A DNA stretch of 64,000 nucleotides, from assembly GCF_003367315.1 (NCBI RefSeq), contig NZ_CP031415.1, positions 1,610,001-1,674,000 on the forward strand, written 5' to 3'. The position numbers and the translations under genes were made by a program. The stretch comes from Saccharospirillum mangrovi. Lineage in GTDB: Bacteria > Pseudomonadota > Gammaproteobacteria > Pseudomonadales > Natronospirillaceae. Below are positions 54,756 through 62,779 of this stretch, piece by piece. The first letter of the stretch is position 1; each line of letters begins with the position of its first letter. The notes beneath the pieces are model-generated. The model ran no database searches. It was not told where the DNA came from and saw only the letters and a program-made list of their open reading frames with translations.

Positions 54756-55115
54756 ATGACAGCCGAACGACCCGAACAGCATTTGGATGAGGCCACCCTG
54801 GCCGATCTGCGCATTTTGCTTGAGGCGGAGTTCAACGACCTCATCGAGGCCTTTCTCAGCGATGGCCAGCAGCGCCACGCCGATTTGCAGGAACAGGCGC
54901 AACAGAACCCGATTGATGCCGATCGGATTCGCCGCACCGCGCACAGTTTCAAAGGCAGCAGTCTGAACGTGGGCGCCACGGCGCTGGCGGCGCTGTGCCG
55001 GCAACTGGAAGACAGCGCCAGTGCCGGTGACCTGACCGGCGCCCAGACGCTGGTCGCCGAGATTGGCACTGAATTGGCTGAGCTGGACCGGCTGCTGCGC
55101 GAACACTATCTCTGA
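54756..55115 (+). CDS. hptB: HptB-like histidine phosphotransfer protein
   Basis: 119 residues, a single Hpt domain. The phospho-accepting His63 lies in RRTAHSFKGSSLNVGA, and the rest is the four-helix bundle (ALAALCRQLEDSASAGD). It starts 6 bases after the HsbR-like gene. In Pseudomonas HptB relays phosphate from hybrid sensor kinases to HsbR. The hybrid kinases that would feed it are not in this window. Confidence 0.85.
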   Translation: MTAERPEQHLDEATLADLRILLEAEFNDLIEAFLSDGQQRHADLQEQAQQNPIDADRIRRTAHSFKGSSLNVGATALAALCRQLEDSASAGDLTGAQTLVAEIGTELAELDRLLREHYL

Positions 55116-55162
55116 TCCCGCCTTGGGTTATTCCGCGCTATAAAAACTCTGCTCTGTAAAAG

Positions 55163-55179
55163 CTGGCCCGGCCATTGCT
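55163..55179 (+). promoter_or_regulatory. sigma-54 promoter for fliKLMNOPQR-flhB
   Basis: CTGGCCCGGCCATTGCT with GG (55165-55166) and GC (55177-55178) ten bases apart, ~50 bases upstream of fliK. Confidence 0.75.
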
Positions 55180-55230
55180 ATATGGCATTCAGGACACCGT
55201 CGTCCTGATCCTTGTAGAAAGAGAGCAAGC

Positions 55231-57000
55231 ATGCTGTTTCTGACCAGCCCGGATGCCAGTCTTACCCCCGCCAAAGCGACCCAGGGCGTCACCCCAGGTG
55301 TGTTGAAAACCAACGCCGGTGCGGCGTCAGGTGGCGAGTTTGCACGTTTGCTCAGCGGTGCCAATACACCGCGTACCTTATCTGGCGAGGCGGACGCGCC
55401 AGCGGAACTGACCCCACAAATGCTCAACGCCGCATTGGGAAAAGCCGGTGTAGCGGTGGAGGGCGAAGGTCAGAACTTGCCGCTACAGCGGCAAGCCATG
55501 GTCGGTGCCTTGCCGTTGACCGGTGTCGACACCAAACTGCCGCTGGACGGCGCTGTCGCTGCGAATGGTGGGTTGACGGGTCTCGATCTGGTCGTGGACG
55601 GTGATGACGGCTTGAAGACCTCAAATCTGCCAGCGACTTCCTGGCTGGCGCGGCTCTTTGGCCTTGGCCCGACGCAGGACGAAGCCGCGGATGCGCTGGA
55701 CGGACTGGATTCAAGCCTCAATCAAGTGACGGCGACCATCGCCCAACTGCTCGGCGTAAAGCCGCTGAGCGAAGCCGTTGATTACGACCCAGACAGCGAT
55801 GGCGACTTCAACGTCGAGGCCGCATTGGCAGAACTGGGCATCGACCTGCCAGCAGACGCCATCGAGCAATGGGTCAGTGCCGATACCCTGGTGGTGGACC
55901 CGGAGGCGGTCGATCAACTGACCGATTATCTGCACCACGAACTGGGCCTGAATCTGGTCGAAACCGACACCGTTATCCAGGCACTGACGAACTGGGTGCA
56001 GAACCCACCGCATATCGATCTGACGCCCGAGCAACTGGCCGCGGCCGACAGCTCACAATGGCAACAAGTCGAACAACTGACGCAACTGTTGGATGAATTG
56101 GACGTCCAATTCAGCAGTTGGCTGGATCAAATGAACGCGGCCGCCAATGGCGAGTCGGGTGACGCCGTTGCTCAGACGCCGGCGTTGTCGGACGGGTTGC
56201 GTACCCTGGCCGATGCGCTGAGTGGCAAGAACGCGCTGGATTCCGACGGCAAAGTACCGTCGCCGGCGGTGATGATTTCGCGCTTGCTGCAAAGCGTACA
56301 GAACAGCGCCACGAACGGCAGTTTGCCCATCACCATGGATCAAAGCCGACCGGAACAGGCATTGCTGCTGACACCGGCCAGTCAGCCGAGCAGCGATGTG
56401 GTGTTCAGCACAACGCTGATGCGCATGGCGCGCGAGACACTGGGTGGCAAGTCGGAAGCCGACAGCCGCTTGGCAGCGCTGAACAGCGCTACGACCGCGT
56501 CCGCTGATTCGACGTCGGTATCGAGTCTGTCCTTGTCACAGACCGATTCGCCCGACCAGACCGCCTTGTTGGATTTGAAACGCGTCGATAGGCCGATGAT
56601 TTCCGCAGACGTTAGCCAGCGACTGAGCGAGCGTATTCAAATGATGGCGCAAGGCGACATCAAGCACGCCACCATTCGCCTCGACCCGCCGGAACTGGGC
56701 GCGTTGGAAATTAAGGTGACGGTACACAACGACCAGACCCAGGTGCAGATTGTGTCGCCGCACCCGCAAGTGCGCGAAGCCCTGGAAGCTCAAAGCGTAC
56801 GGTTGCGTGAATTTTTGGAACAACAGGGGCTGAATTTGTCGAACCTGGATGTGCGTGATCAGTCCGCCAATGGCAACGCCAGTTCGGGTGACGGCCAGGG
56901 CGAGGGCGGTGGCACTGGCGGTGACGCCGAGTCGGACGCCGAAGCGCCTGTGGCAGCGACGGCGGCCCGACCCTTGGGTCTGGTGGATCAGTTTGTTTAG
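55231..57000 (+). CDS. fliK: FliK, hook-length control protein
   Basis: 589 residues. The long N-terminal and central part is low-complexity and variable (Ala, Asp, Gln and Leu rich). The conserved C-terminal Flg_hook domain is at ~450-555 (ISADVSQRLSERIQMMAQGD, HATIRLDPPELGALEIKVTV, VREALEAQSVRLREFLEQQG). A Gly/Ser/Asp-rich tail follows. FliK acts as a molecular ruler and switches export specificity through FlhB. Its length is ordinary to moderately long, so hook length need not scale with the giant FlgE. AAAGAGAG precedes the ATG. Confidence 0.94.
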   Translation: MLFLTSPDASLTPAKATQGVTPGVLKTNAGAASGGEFARLLSGANTPRTLSGEADAPAELTPQMLNAALGKAGVAVEGEGQNLPLQRQAMVGALPLTGVDTKLPLDGAVAANGGLTGLDLVVDGDDGLKTSNLPATSWLARLFGLGPTQDEAADALDGLDSSLNQVTATIAQLLGVKPLSEAVDYDPDSDGDFNVEAALAELGIDLPADAIEQWVSADTLVVDPEAVDQLTDYLHHELGLNLVETDTVIQALTNWVQNPPHIDLTPEQLAAADSSQWQQVEQLTQLLDELDVQFSSWLDQMNAAANGESGDAVAQTPALSDGLRTLADALSGKNALDSDGKVPSPAVMISRLLQSVQNSATNGSLPITMDQSRPEQALLLTPASQPSSDVVFSTTLMRMARETLGGKSEADSRLAALNSATTASADSTSVSSLSLSQTDSPDQTALLDLKRVDRPMISADVSQRLSERIQMMAQGDIKHATIRLDPPELGALEIKVTVHNDQTQVQIVSPHPQVREALEAQSVRLREFLEQQGLNLSNLDVRDQSANGNASSGDGQGEGGGTGGDAESDAEAPVAATAARPLGLVDQFV

Positions 57001-57078
57001 TCCTGGCGTCACAGTCCGCTAGAATGGAAGCATCGCCCTGACTATTACGGGGCCGGGCAGCAGTAAGAGAGCGAATAT

Positions 57079-57618
57079 ATGGCTGAGGAAGAAATCCCAA
57101 CCACGGGTGGTGAAGAGAGCAGCGGCAAAAGTCGGTTGAAGCTGTTGATCATGGTGATTGGTGGCGCGGTCATCATCGCCATGTTGTCGGTAGCGGCAAC
57201 CTGGTTCCTGATCGGCCGCGGTGGTGGTGACGAAGAAGTCGCACCGCCGGCACCGGAAGAGATTCCGCTGACCATGCCAGAACAGATGCAGACCGAAGGC
57301 CCGGCCATCTATCTGGCGCTGCAACCGCCTTTTATCGTGAATTACAGCGTGGGCGCGCGGACGCGATTTTTACAGCTCGAATTGAGCATCGTGGCGCGTG
57401 ACCCCGCCGCGATTGATGTGGCAAATACCTACATGCCACTGATTCGCAACAACTTGTTAGAAACCTTGTCCGAGCAGGACTTCAACTACCTGCGCACGGC
57501 CCAAGGCAAAATGGATCTGGTTGAAGAGTTGACCGACACCATTCAGGAAGTGATGGAAATGCGCCTGGGCCGACCAGGCATTGAAACCGTGCTGTTCCGC
57601 AGCTTCGTGATGCAATAG
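57079..57618 (+). CDS. fliL: FliL, stator-associated membrane protein
   Basis: 179 residues. One membrane helix at ~20-46 (LKLLIMVIGGAVIIAMLSVA), then an acidic Pro-rich linker and the periplasmic FliL domain (FIVNYSVGARTRFLQLELSI, SEQDFNYLRTAQGKMDLVEE). FliL surrounds the stator and increases torque in several genera. fliM follows after 8 bases. Confidence 0.95.
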   Translation: MAEEEIPTTGGEESSGKSRLKLLIMVIGGAVIIAMLSVAATWFLIGRGGGDEEVAPPAPEEIPLTMPEQMQTEGPAIYLALQPPFIVNYSVGARTRFLQLELSIVARDPAAIDVANTYMPLIRNNLLETLSEQDFNYLRTAQGKMDLVEELTDTIQEVMEMRLGRPGIETVLFRSFVMQ

Positions 57619-57626
57619 GGGGTCCC

Positions 57627-58703
57627 GTGCAGGACTTACTTTCACAAGACGAAATTGATGCGCTCTTACACGGCATCGACGACGGCGCCGTAGAAGAAGA
57701 GGACGCGGGCGACGGCAGTGGGGTCAAAGTCTATGACCTGACCAGCCAGGACCGCATCGTCCGGGGCCGCATGCCGACCCTGGAGATGATCAACGAGCGT
57801 TTTGCGCGTTACACCCGCATCTCCATGTTTAACTTTTTGCGGCGCAGCGCGGATGTCGCCACCGGCGGTATTCAGATTCTCAAATTCGGCGAATACGTCC
57901 ACACCCTCTACGTACCGACCAGTTTGAACTTGGTGAAAGTGCGGCCATTGCGCGGCACGGCCCTGTTTATTCTCGACGCCAAACTGGTGTTCAAGCTGGT
58001 GGACAACTTCTTCGGCGGTGACGGTCGTCACGCCAAGATCGAAGGCCGCGAATTCACCCCGACGGAAATCCGCGTGGTGCAGATGGTCTTGTCCCAAGTG
58101 TTCGAAGACATGAAAGAAGCCTGGGCGGCGGTACTGGACGTCGATTTCGAATACGTGTCGTCGGAAGTGAACCCGGCCATGGCCAACATCGTTTCGCCCA
58201 GCGAAGTGGTAGTAGTCTCAACCTTCCACGTCGAACTCGACGGCGGCGGCGGTGACCTGCACGTCACCATGCCGTACTCGATGATCGAGCCAGTTCGTGA
58301 AGTACTGGATGCCGGTGTGCAGAGTGACATCGACGAAGTGGACGACCGCTGGATCGAGTCGCTGCGTCACGACATCCTGCGCGCCAAAGTACCGATCAAC
58401 ACCAAGGTGGTGGAACGTGAAATCAAACTGCGCGACCTGGTGGAACTGGAACCTGGCGACATCATTCCGATCGATCTGCCGGAAACCATCACCATGACCG
58501 CCAACCAGGTGCCGTTGTTCGAATGTAAATTGGGACAATCCGGCGAGAACCTTGCATTGAAAGTTGTGAAGCCGGTGAAAACGAACAGTCGTGACGTCGG
58601 CGATCTGAAGACGCGACTGATGGGTCAGCGTCAGAAAAAACGCGAAGAACACGCCGTTGAAGCCATGACCGAAGCGGCCAAGCAGGAGAATCAAAATGAG
58701 TGA
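57627..58703 (+). CDS. fliM: FliM, motor switch protein
   Basis: 358 residues, GTG start with GGGGGTC context. The N-terminal CheY-P binding motif DLLSQDEIDALLHG is present, then the CheC-like middle domain (GGIQILKFGEYVHTLYVPTS, GRHAKIEGREFTPTEIRVV) and the C-terminal SpoA domain (KLRDLVELEPGDIIPIDLPE). FliM links FliG to FliN in the C ring. Overlaps fliN by 8 bases. Confidence 0.98.
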   Translation: MQDLLSQDEIDALLHGIDDGAVEEEDAGDGSGVKVYDLTSQDRIVRGRMPTLEMINERFARYTRISMFNFLRRSADVATGGIQILKFGEYVHTLYVPTSLNLVKVRPLRGTALFILDAKLVFKLVDNFFGGDGRHAKIEGREFTPTEIRVVQMVLSQVFEDMKEAWAAVLDVDFEYVSSEVNPAMANIVSPSEVVVVSTFHVELDGGGGDLHVTMPYSMIEPVREVLDAGVQSDIDEVDDRWIESLRHDILRAKVPINTKVVEREIKLRDLVELEPGDIIPIDLPETITMTANQVPLFECKLGQSGENLALKVVKPVKTNSRDVGDLKTRLMGQRQKKREEHAVEAMTEAAKQENQNE

Positions 58704-59157
58704 TGACGATCTGCCAAACGACGACGAAAACTTGATGGACGGTGGCGACGAAGACCTGTCGGAAGACTGGGCTGCCGCCATGGCCGAAGCCGGTGAAACC
58801 GGCGATGACAGCGAAGACGCCAACCCGCGCGCACCGCTGGAAGAGTTCGAAGTCACGCCACCTGGTGCGGCCCCGAGCTCAATGAATGGCGAAGACACGC
58901 CGAATCTGGATGTGATTCTCGACATCCCGGTGACCATTTCCATGGAAGTCGGCAACACCCAGATTCCGATCCGCAACCTGCTGCAATTGAACCAGGGCAG
59001 TGTGATCGAGCTGGACCGTTTGGCCGGTGAACCGCTGGACGTCTTGGTCAACGGTACGCTGATCGCCCACGGCGAGGTGGTGATGGTGAACGAGAAGTTC
59101 GGTATCCGCCTGACCGATGTGGTCAGCCAGCAAGAACGCATTCAGCGGCTGAGGTAA
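58696..59157 (+). CDS. fliN: FliN, motor switch protein
   Basis: 153 residues. The first ~70 are acidic and disordered, and the SpoA domain is at ~72-150 (DVILDIPVTISMEVGNTQIP, LLQLNQGSVIELDRLAGEPL, FGIRLTDVVSQQERIQRL). FliN forms the base of the C ring and docks FliH. Usual length for pseudomonads. Confidence 0.97.
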   Translation: MSDDDLPNDDENLMDGGDEDLSEDWAAAMAEAGETGDDSEDANPRAPLEEFEVTPPGAAPSSMNGEDTPNLDVILDIPVTISMEVGNTQIPIRNLLQLNQGSVIELDRLAGEPLDVLVNGTLIAHGEVVMVNEKFGIRLTDVVSQQERIQRLR

Positions 59158-59161
59158 TGTC

Positions 59162-59656
59162 ATGGGTTTTGACACCCACACCAAAAATTTGACGCGGGCG
59201 CTGCTGACGGTCGGTTTATTGTCGGTCGCAGCGATGCCCGCCTGGGCGCAACAACCCGGCCCGGGGCCGCTGTCTGGCGGTGGTAGCGACTATTTCAAGC
59301 TGACATTAACGCTGATTTTCATTGTTGGCCTTATCTTTGCGTGTGGCTGGCTAGTACGACGAATGGCTGGCGGCACAAGCTTCAATAACCGCCACATCAA
59401 GGTACTGTCGGTCATGCCCTTGGGCACCCGGGAAAAGTTGATGGTAGTGAAGGCGTTTGACGACTATCTGTTGTTGGGCGTTACCACCAATAACATCAAC
59501 ACCCTGCATCGTTTCGACGAGCCACCCGACCTGACAGAGACGCCGCTGACCAGTCCATTCGCCGATCGAATGAAAGGCTTGTTGAAAGGACTGGACAGTG
59601 ACCCTCTGGCCAAGCATCAAAAAAACGCTAAAAACCGCTCAAACTCTGGCGACTGA
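59162..59656 (+). CDS. fliO: FliO, export gate assembly protein
   Basis: 164 residues. A cleavable-type signal region ([20 protein letters not shown]) is followed by a membrane helix ([20 protein letters not shown], ~43-62) and the conserved cytoplasmic domain ([34 protein letters not shown]). FliO helps assemble FliP. It starts 4 bases after fliN and its end overlaps fliP by 59 bases. Confidence 0.92.
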   Translation: MGFDTHTKNLTRALLTVGLLSVAAMPAWAQQPGPGPLSGGGSDYFKLTLTLIFIVGLIFACGWLVRRMAGGTSFNNRHIKVLSVMPLGTREKLMVVKAFDDYLLLGVTTNNINTLHRFDEPPDLTETPLTSPFADRMKGLLKGLDSDPLAKHQKNAKNRSNSGD

Positions 59657-60401
59657 TTACAGTCGCCTGCTTGTTGTTGTAACCCTTGGCCTGCTGTCGT
59701 TATTTGCAGGCTTCGCCCACGCCGAAGGCATACCGGCGCTGACCGTCACCGGCACGGAAGACGGCGGTCAGGAATACACCGTCACCATCCAGATTCTCGC
59801 CATCATGACGGCGCTGACCTTTATTCCGGCAGCGCTGATGATGATGACCAGTTTCACCCGCATCATTGTGGTGTTCGCCATTCTGCGTCAGGCGATTGGT
59901 TTGCAGCAGACACCGTCGAACCAGATGTTGATTGGCCTGGCGCTGTTTCTGACCTTTTTTGTTATGTATCCGATTTTCGATCAGATAAATCGGGACGCCA
60001 TTCAGCCGTACATCAACGAAGAAATTCTACCGTTGGAAGCCATCGACCGTGGTCTGGCGCCGTTGAAAGATTTCATGCTCAACCAGACGCGCGAAACCGA
60101 TTTGAATTTGTTTGTGCGTCTGGCCGACATGGAAGGCGAGATTGAAACACCTGACGACACACCGCTGAATATTCTGATTCCTGCCTTTGTCACCAGTGAA
60201 TTAAAAACTGCTTTTCAAATTGGCTTTTTGCTGTTCATTCCGTTTTTGATCATTGATCTGGTGGTGGCCTCCATCCTGATGTCGATGGGGATGATGATGC
60301 TGTCGCCGATCATTATTTCGTTGCCGTTTAAAATCATGCTGTTTGTACTGGTCGATGGCTGGGCCATGATCATGGGTTCGCTGGCGTCGAGTTTCGCCTG
60401 A
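59598..60401 (+). CDS. fliP: FliP, export gate protein
   Basis: 267 residues from a GTG inside the fliO end, with AAAGGA upstream. A signal peptide ([17 protein letters not shown]) precedes four membrane helices. Conserved stretches include [38 protein letters not shown] and the C-terminal [20 protein letters not shown]. FliP with FliQ and FliR forms the helical export gate. Length usual. Confidence 0.96.
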   Translation: MTLWPSIKKTLKTAQTLATDYSRLLVVVTLGLLSLFAGFAHAEGIPALTVTGTEDGGQEYTVTIQILAIMTALTFIPAALMMMTSFTRIIVVFAILRQAIGLQQTPSNQMLIGLALFLTFFVMYPIFDQINRDAIQPYINEEILPLEAIDRGLAPLKDFMLNQTRETDLNLFVRLADMEGEIETPDDTPLNILIPAFVTSELKTAFQIGFLLFIPFLIIDLVVASILMSMGMMMLSPIIISLPFKIMLFVLVDGWAMIMGSLASSFA

Positions 60402-60444
60402 GTTTTTTAGCGAGTTTTTTCAGGTTTTTTGGAGAGTTGGATTC

Positions 60445-60714
60445 GTGGAAGCTGCAAACATTGCCGACTTGTTTTCCGAGGCGCTGTTCATTGTTGTCGT
60501 GGTGGTGACGGTTATTATTGGTCCGTCACTGATCATTGGTTTGATTGTGGCAACATTCCAGGCCGCCACTCAGATTAACGAACAGACGTTGAGCTTTTTG
60601 CCGCGCTTGTTGGTGACCTTGATTGTGTTGATCGTGACCGGGCCGTGGATCGTCGGCAAGGTGGTCGATTACACCAATGAAATTATTCTCAATATTCCCA
60701 TCCTGATCGGCTGA
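60445..60714 (+). CDS. fliQ: FliQ, export gate protein
   Basis: 89 residues, the exact family size. GTG start with GGAGAG upstream. Two membrane helices separated by the conserved AATQINEQTLSFLPRL loop. FliQ wraps the FliP-FliR complex in the gate. Confidence 0.97.
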   Translation: MEAANIADLFSEALFIVVVVVTVIIGPSLIIGLIVATFQAATQINEQTLSFLPRLLVTLIVLIVTGPWIVGKVVDYTNEIILNIPILIG

Positions 60715-60718
60715 CGAC

Positions 60719-61492
60719 GTGGAACTGACGGACGCTCAAATCGCCTCCTGGGTCAGCCATTATATGTGGCCGTTTTTTCGCATCCTGGGTTTCTTCATGA
60801 TTGCGCCGGTGGTCGGTTCGCAAGTCACGCCGGCCCGGGTGCGCGTCTTGTTGGCGTTAGTGTGGACCACGGCTTTGTACCCGGTATTGCCGCCGATGCC
60901 GCTGATCGAAGTGACTGGCTTGGGCAGTCTGGTGATCATCGCGCATCAGATTTTGATTGGCGTGGTATTGGGTTTTGTGGTGCTGGCGATTTTGCAGGTC
61001 GTGATTCTCGCCGGTCAGATTATTTCCATGCAGATGGGCTTGGGTTTTGCCTCTATGGTCGATCCGGCCAACGGCATTTCAGTGGCGGTGTTGGCGCAGT
61101 GGTATCAGGTATTGGTGACCTTGGTGTTCCTCGCCATCAACGGCCATCTGGTGGTCTTGGAAGTGTTGGCGGATTCCTTTGGCGTGGTGCCGGTGGCGCC
61201 GATCAGTTTTAACCAGGGCAGTTTTTTTGCCATCGCCGAATTCGGCGCCTGGGTGTTTCGGGCGTCGTTGATGTTGGCTCTGCCAGCGATTGCGGCGTTG
61301 TTGTTGGTGAACCTGACCTTCGGTGTGATGACGCGTTCGGCGCCGCAATTAAACGTCTTTGTTTTGGGTTTTCCCGTGTCGATGCTGGCCGGTTTGGTCA
61401 TTGTCTGGGCCAGCTATTGGGCGGCCTATCCGATGGTACAAAATCTGGTCGAATATCACGTCGACTTCATGCGTAACTTACTGGCTTGGTAA
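60719..61492 (+). CDS. fliR: FliR, export gate protein
   Basis: 257 residues, GTG start 4 bases after fliQ. About six hydrophobic segments; conserved motifs IISMQMGLGFASMVDPANGI and the C-terminal MTRSAPQLNVFVLGFPVSML. FliR completes the gate with FliP and FliQ. Length usual. Confidence 0.97.
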   Translation: MELTDAQIASWVSHYMWPFFRILGFFMIAPVVGSQVTPARVRVLLALVWTTALYPVLPPMPLIEVTGLGSLVIIAHQILIGVVLGFVVLAILQVVILAGQIISMQMGLGFASMVDPANGISVAVLAQWYQVLVTLVFLAINGHLVVLEVLADSFGVVPVAPISFNQGSFFAIAEFGAWVFRASLMLALPAIAALLLVNLTFGVMTRSAPQLNVFVLGFPVSMLAGLVIVWASYWAAYPMVQNLVEYHVDFMRNLLAW

Positions 61493-61498
61493 AACGGC

Positions 61499-62650
61499 AT
61501 GGCTGAAGAGAACGACAGTTCCCAGGAGAAATCCGAAGAACCCACGGAGCGAAAACTTGAGAAAGCGCGCGAGGAAGGCAACGTTGCGCGCTCACGCGAG
61601 TTAAACACCAGTGCGGTCTTGTTGGCCGGTGCGGTGAGTCTGTTGATGTTTGGTCCGAGCCTGGCCGAATCGTTAATGGGCATCATGAAATTCACCTTTG
61701 GCTTTGACCGCCAGGCGAGCTGGGACACCATCGTCGCCATGCGGTATCTGGAAGCCTCTATTTTCGATGCGCTGATTACGTTGGTGCCGATGTTCGCGGT
61801 GCTGTTGATCGCTGCGTTTTTTGGCCCCATTGCACTCGGCGGCTGGAATTTCTCGACCAAAACCCTGGCACCCAAGGGCAGCCGAATGAATCCGCTGTCG
61901 GGTATCAAGCGGATGTTTTCGATGAACTCGCTGGTCGAACTGCTGAAGAGCTGGGGCAAGGTGTTGATCGTCGGAACGGTGTCGGTGATTGCGCTGTTCG
62001 GTTTGAAAAACGATTTTATTTCCATGGTGTTTGAGCCGACTGAGCCGGCGGTCAAACACGCGTCCATTGTGTTGGCGTGGACGTTTTTAATTATCTGCGC
62101 CAGTACCTTAATCATCGCCGCAGCGGATATTCCGTTTCAGATTTACAGCCACACCAAAAAACTGCGCATGACGATGCAGGAAATTAAGGAAGAATATAAA
62201 AACACCGAAGGGAAGCCGGAAGTCAAAAGCAAAATTCGTCAGTTGCAGCGCGAGATGGCGAACCGCCGCATGATGTCCGACGTGCCGGACGCCGACGTAG
62301 TCATCACCAACCCGACGCACTTTGCCGTGGCGTTGAAATACGAACCCAACGTGATGCCCGCACCCGTATTGCTGGCAAAGGGTATCGACGATACAGCATT
62401 GAAAATTCGCGAAATTGCCGGTGAATACAACATCCCGGTAATGGAAATTCCGCCGCTGGCGCGTTCGGTTTATTACCACACCAAGATCGGTGACGAGATT
62501 CCCGAAGGTTTGTACATCGCCGTTGCCCAGGTGCTGGCGTACGTCTTTCAGATCGAGCAGTGGCGCAAAGGCCGCGGCCCGAAACCCGATCGCAAACCGG
62601 ACTTCCCGATTCCGCCGGATTTACGCGAAGACGATCGCCCGTTGCAATAA
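61499..62650 (+). CDS. flhB: FlhB, export switch protein
   Basis: 383 residues. N-terminal SQEKSEEPTERKLEKAREEG, four membrane helices (within ~30-215), then the linker and the self-cleaving cytoplasmic domain with the NPTH site at 271-274 (DVVITNPTHFAVALKY). After cleavage FlhB, with FliK, switches export from hook to filament substrates. The C-terminal DRKPDFPIPPDLREDDRPL is typical of gammaproteobacteria. Follows fliR by 6 bases. Confidence 0.98.
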   Translation: MAEENDSSQEKSEEPTERKLEKAREEGNVARSRELNTSAVLLAGAVSLLMFGPSLAESLMGIMKFTFGFDRQASWDTIVAMRYLEASIFDALITLVPMFAVLLIAAFFGPIALGGWNFSTKTLAPKGSRMNPLSGIKRMFSMNSLVELLKSWGKVLIVGTVSVIALFGLKNDFISMVFEPTEPAVKHASIVLAWTFLIICASTLIIAAADIPFQIYSHTKKLRMTMQEIKEEYKNTEGKPEVKSKIRQLQREMANRRMMSDVPDADVVITNPTHFAVALKYEPNVMPAPVLLAKGIDDTALKIREIAGEYNIPVMEIPPLARSVYYHTKIGDEIPEGLYIAVAQVLAYVFQIEQWRKGRGPKPDRKPDFPIPPDLREDDRPLQ

Positions 62651-62721
62651 CGGCTGCTTAATACAGATGGCCGACGCCAATGTGACGGTGGCCCATCCAT
62701 GTTGAGAGACGTATCTCACTT

Positions 62722-62738
62722 TTGGCCCGATCCATGCA
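62722..62738 (+). promoter_or_regulatory. sigma-54 promoter for flhA
   Basis: TTGGCCCGATCCATGCA with GG (62724-62725) and GC (62736-62737) ten bases apart, ~45 bases before the flhA start, in the 129-base gap after flhB. Confidence 0.75.
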
Positions 62739-62779
62739 ATACCTCTGTCGAACCTATTGAACCGCCTGAATATTGACAG

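Noticed and set aside
57004-57025. TGGCGTCACAGTCCGC before fliL as a sigma-54 site
   Set aside because: The GG to GC distance is 11 bases rather than 10 and the -24 half is poor.
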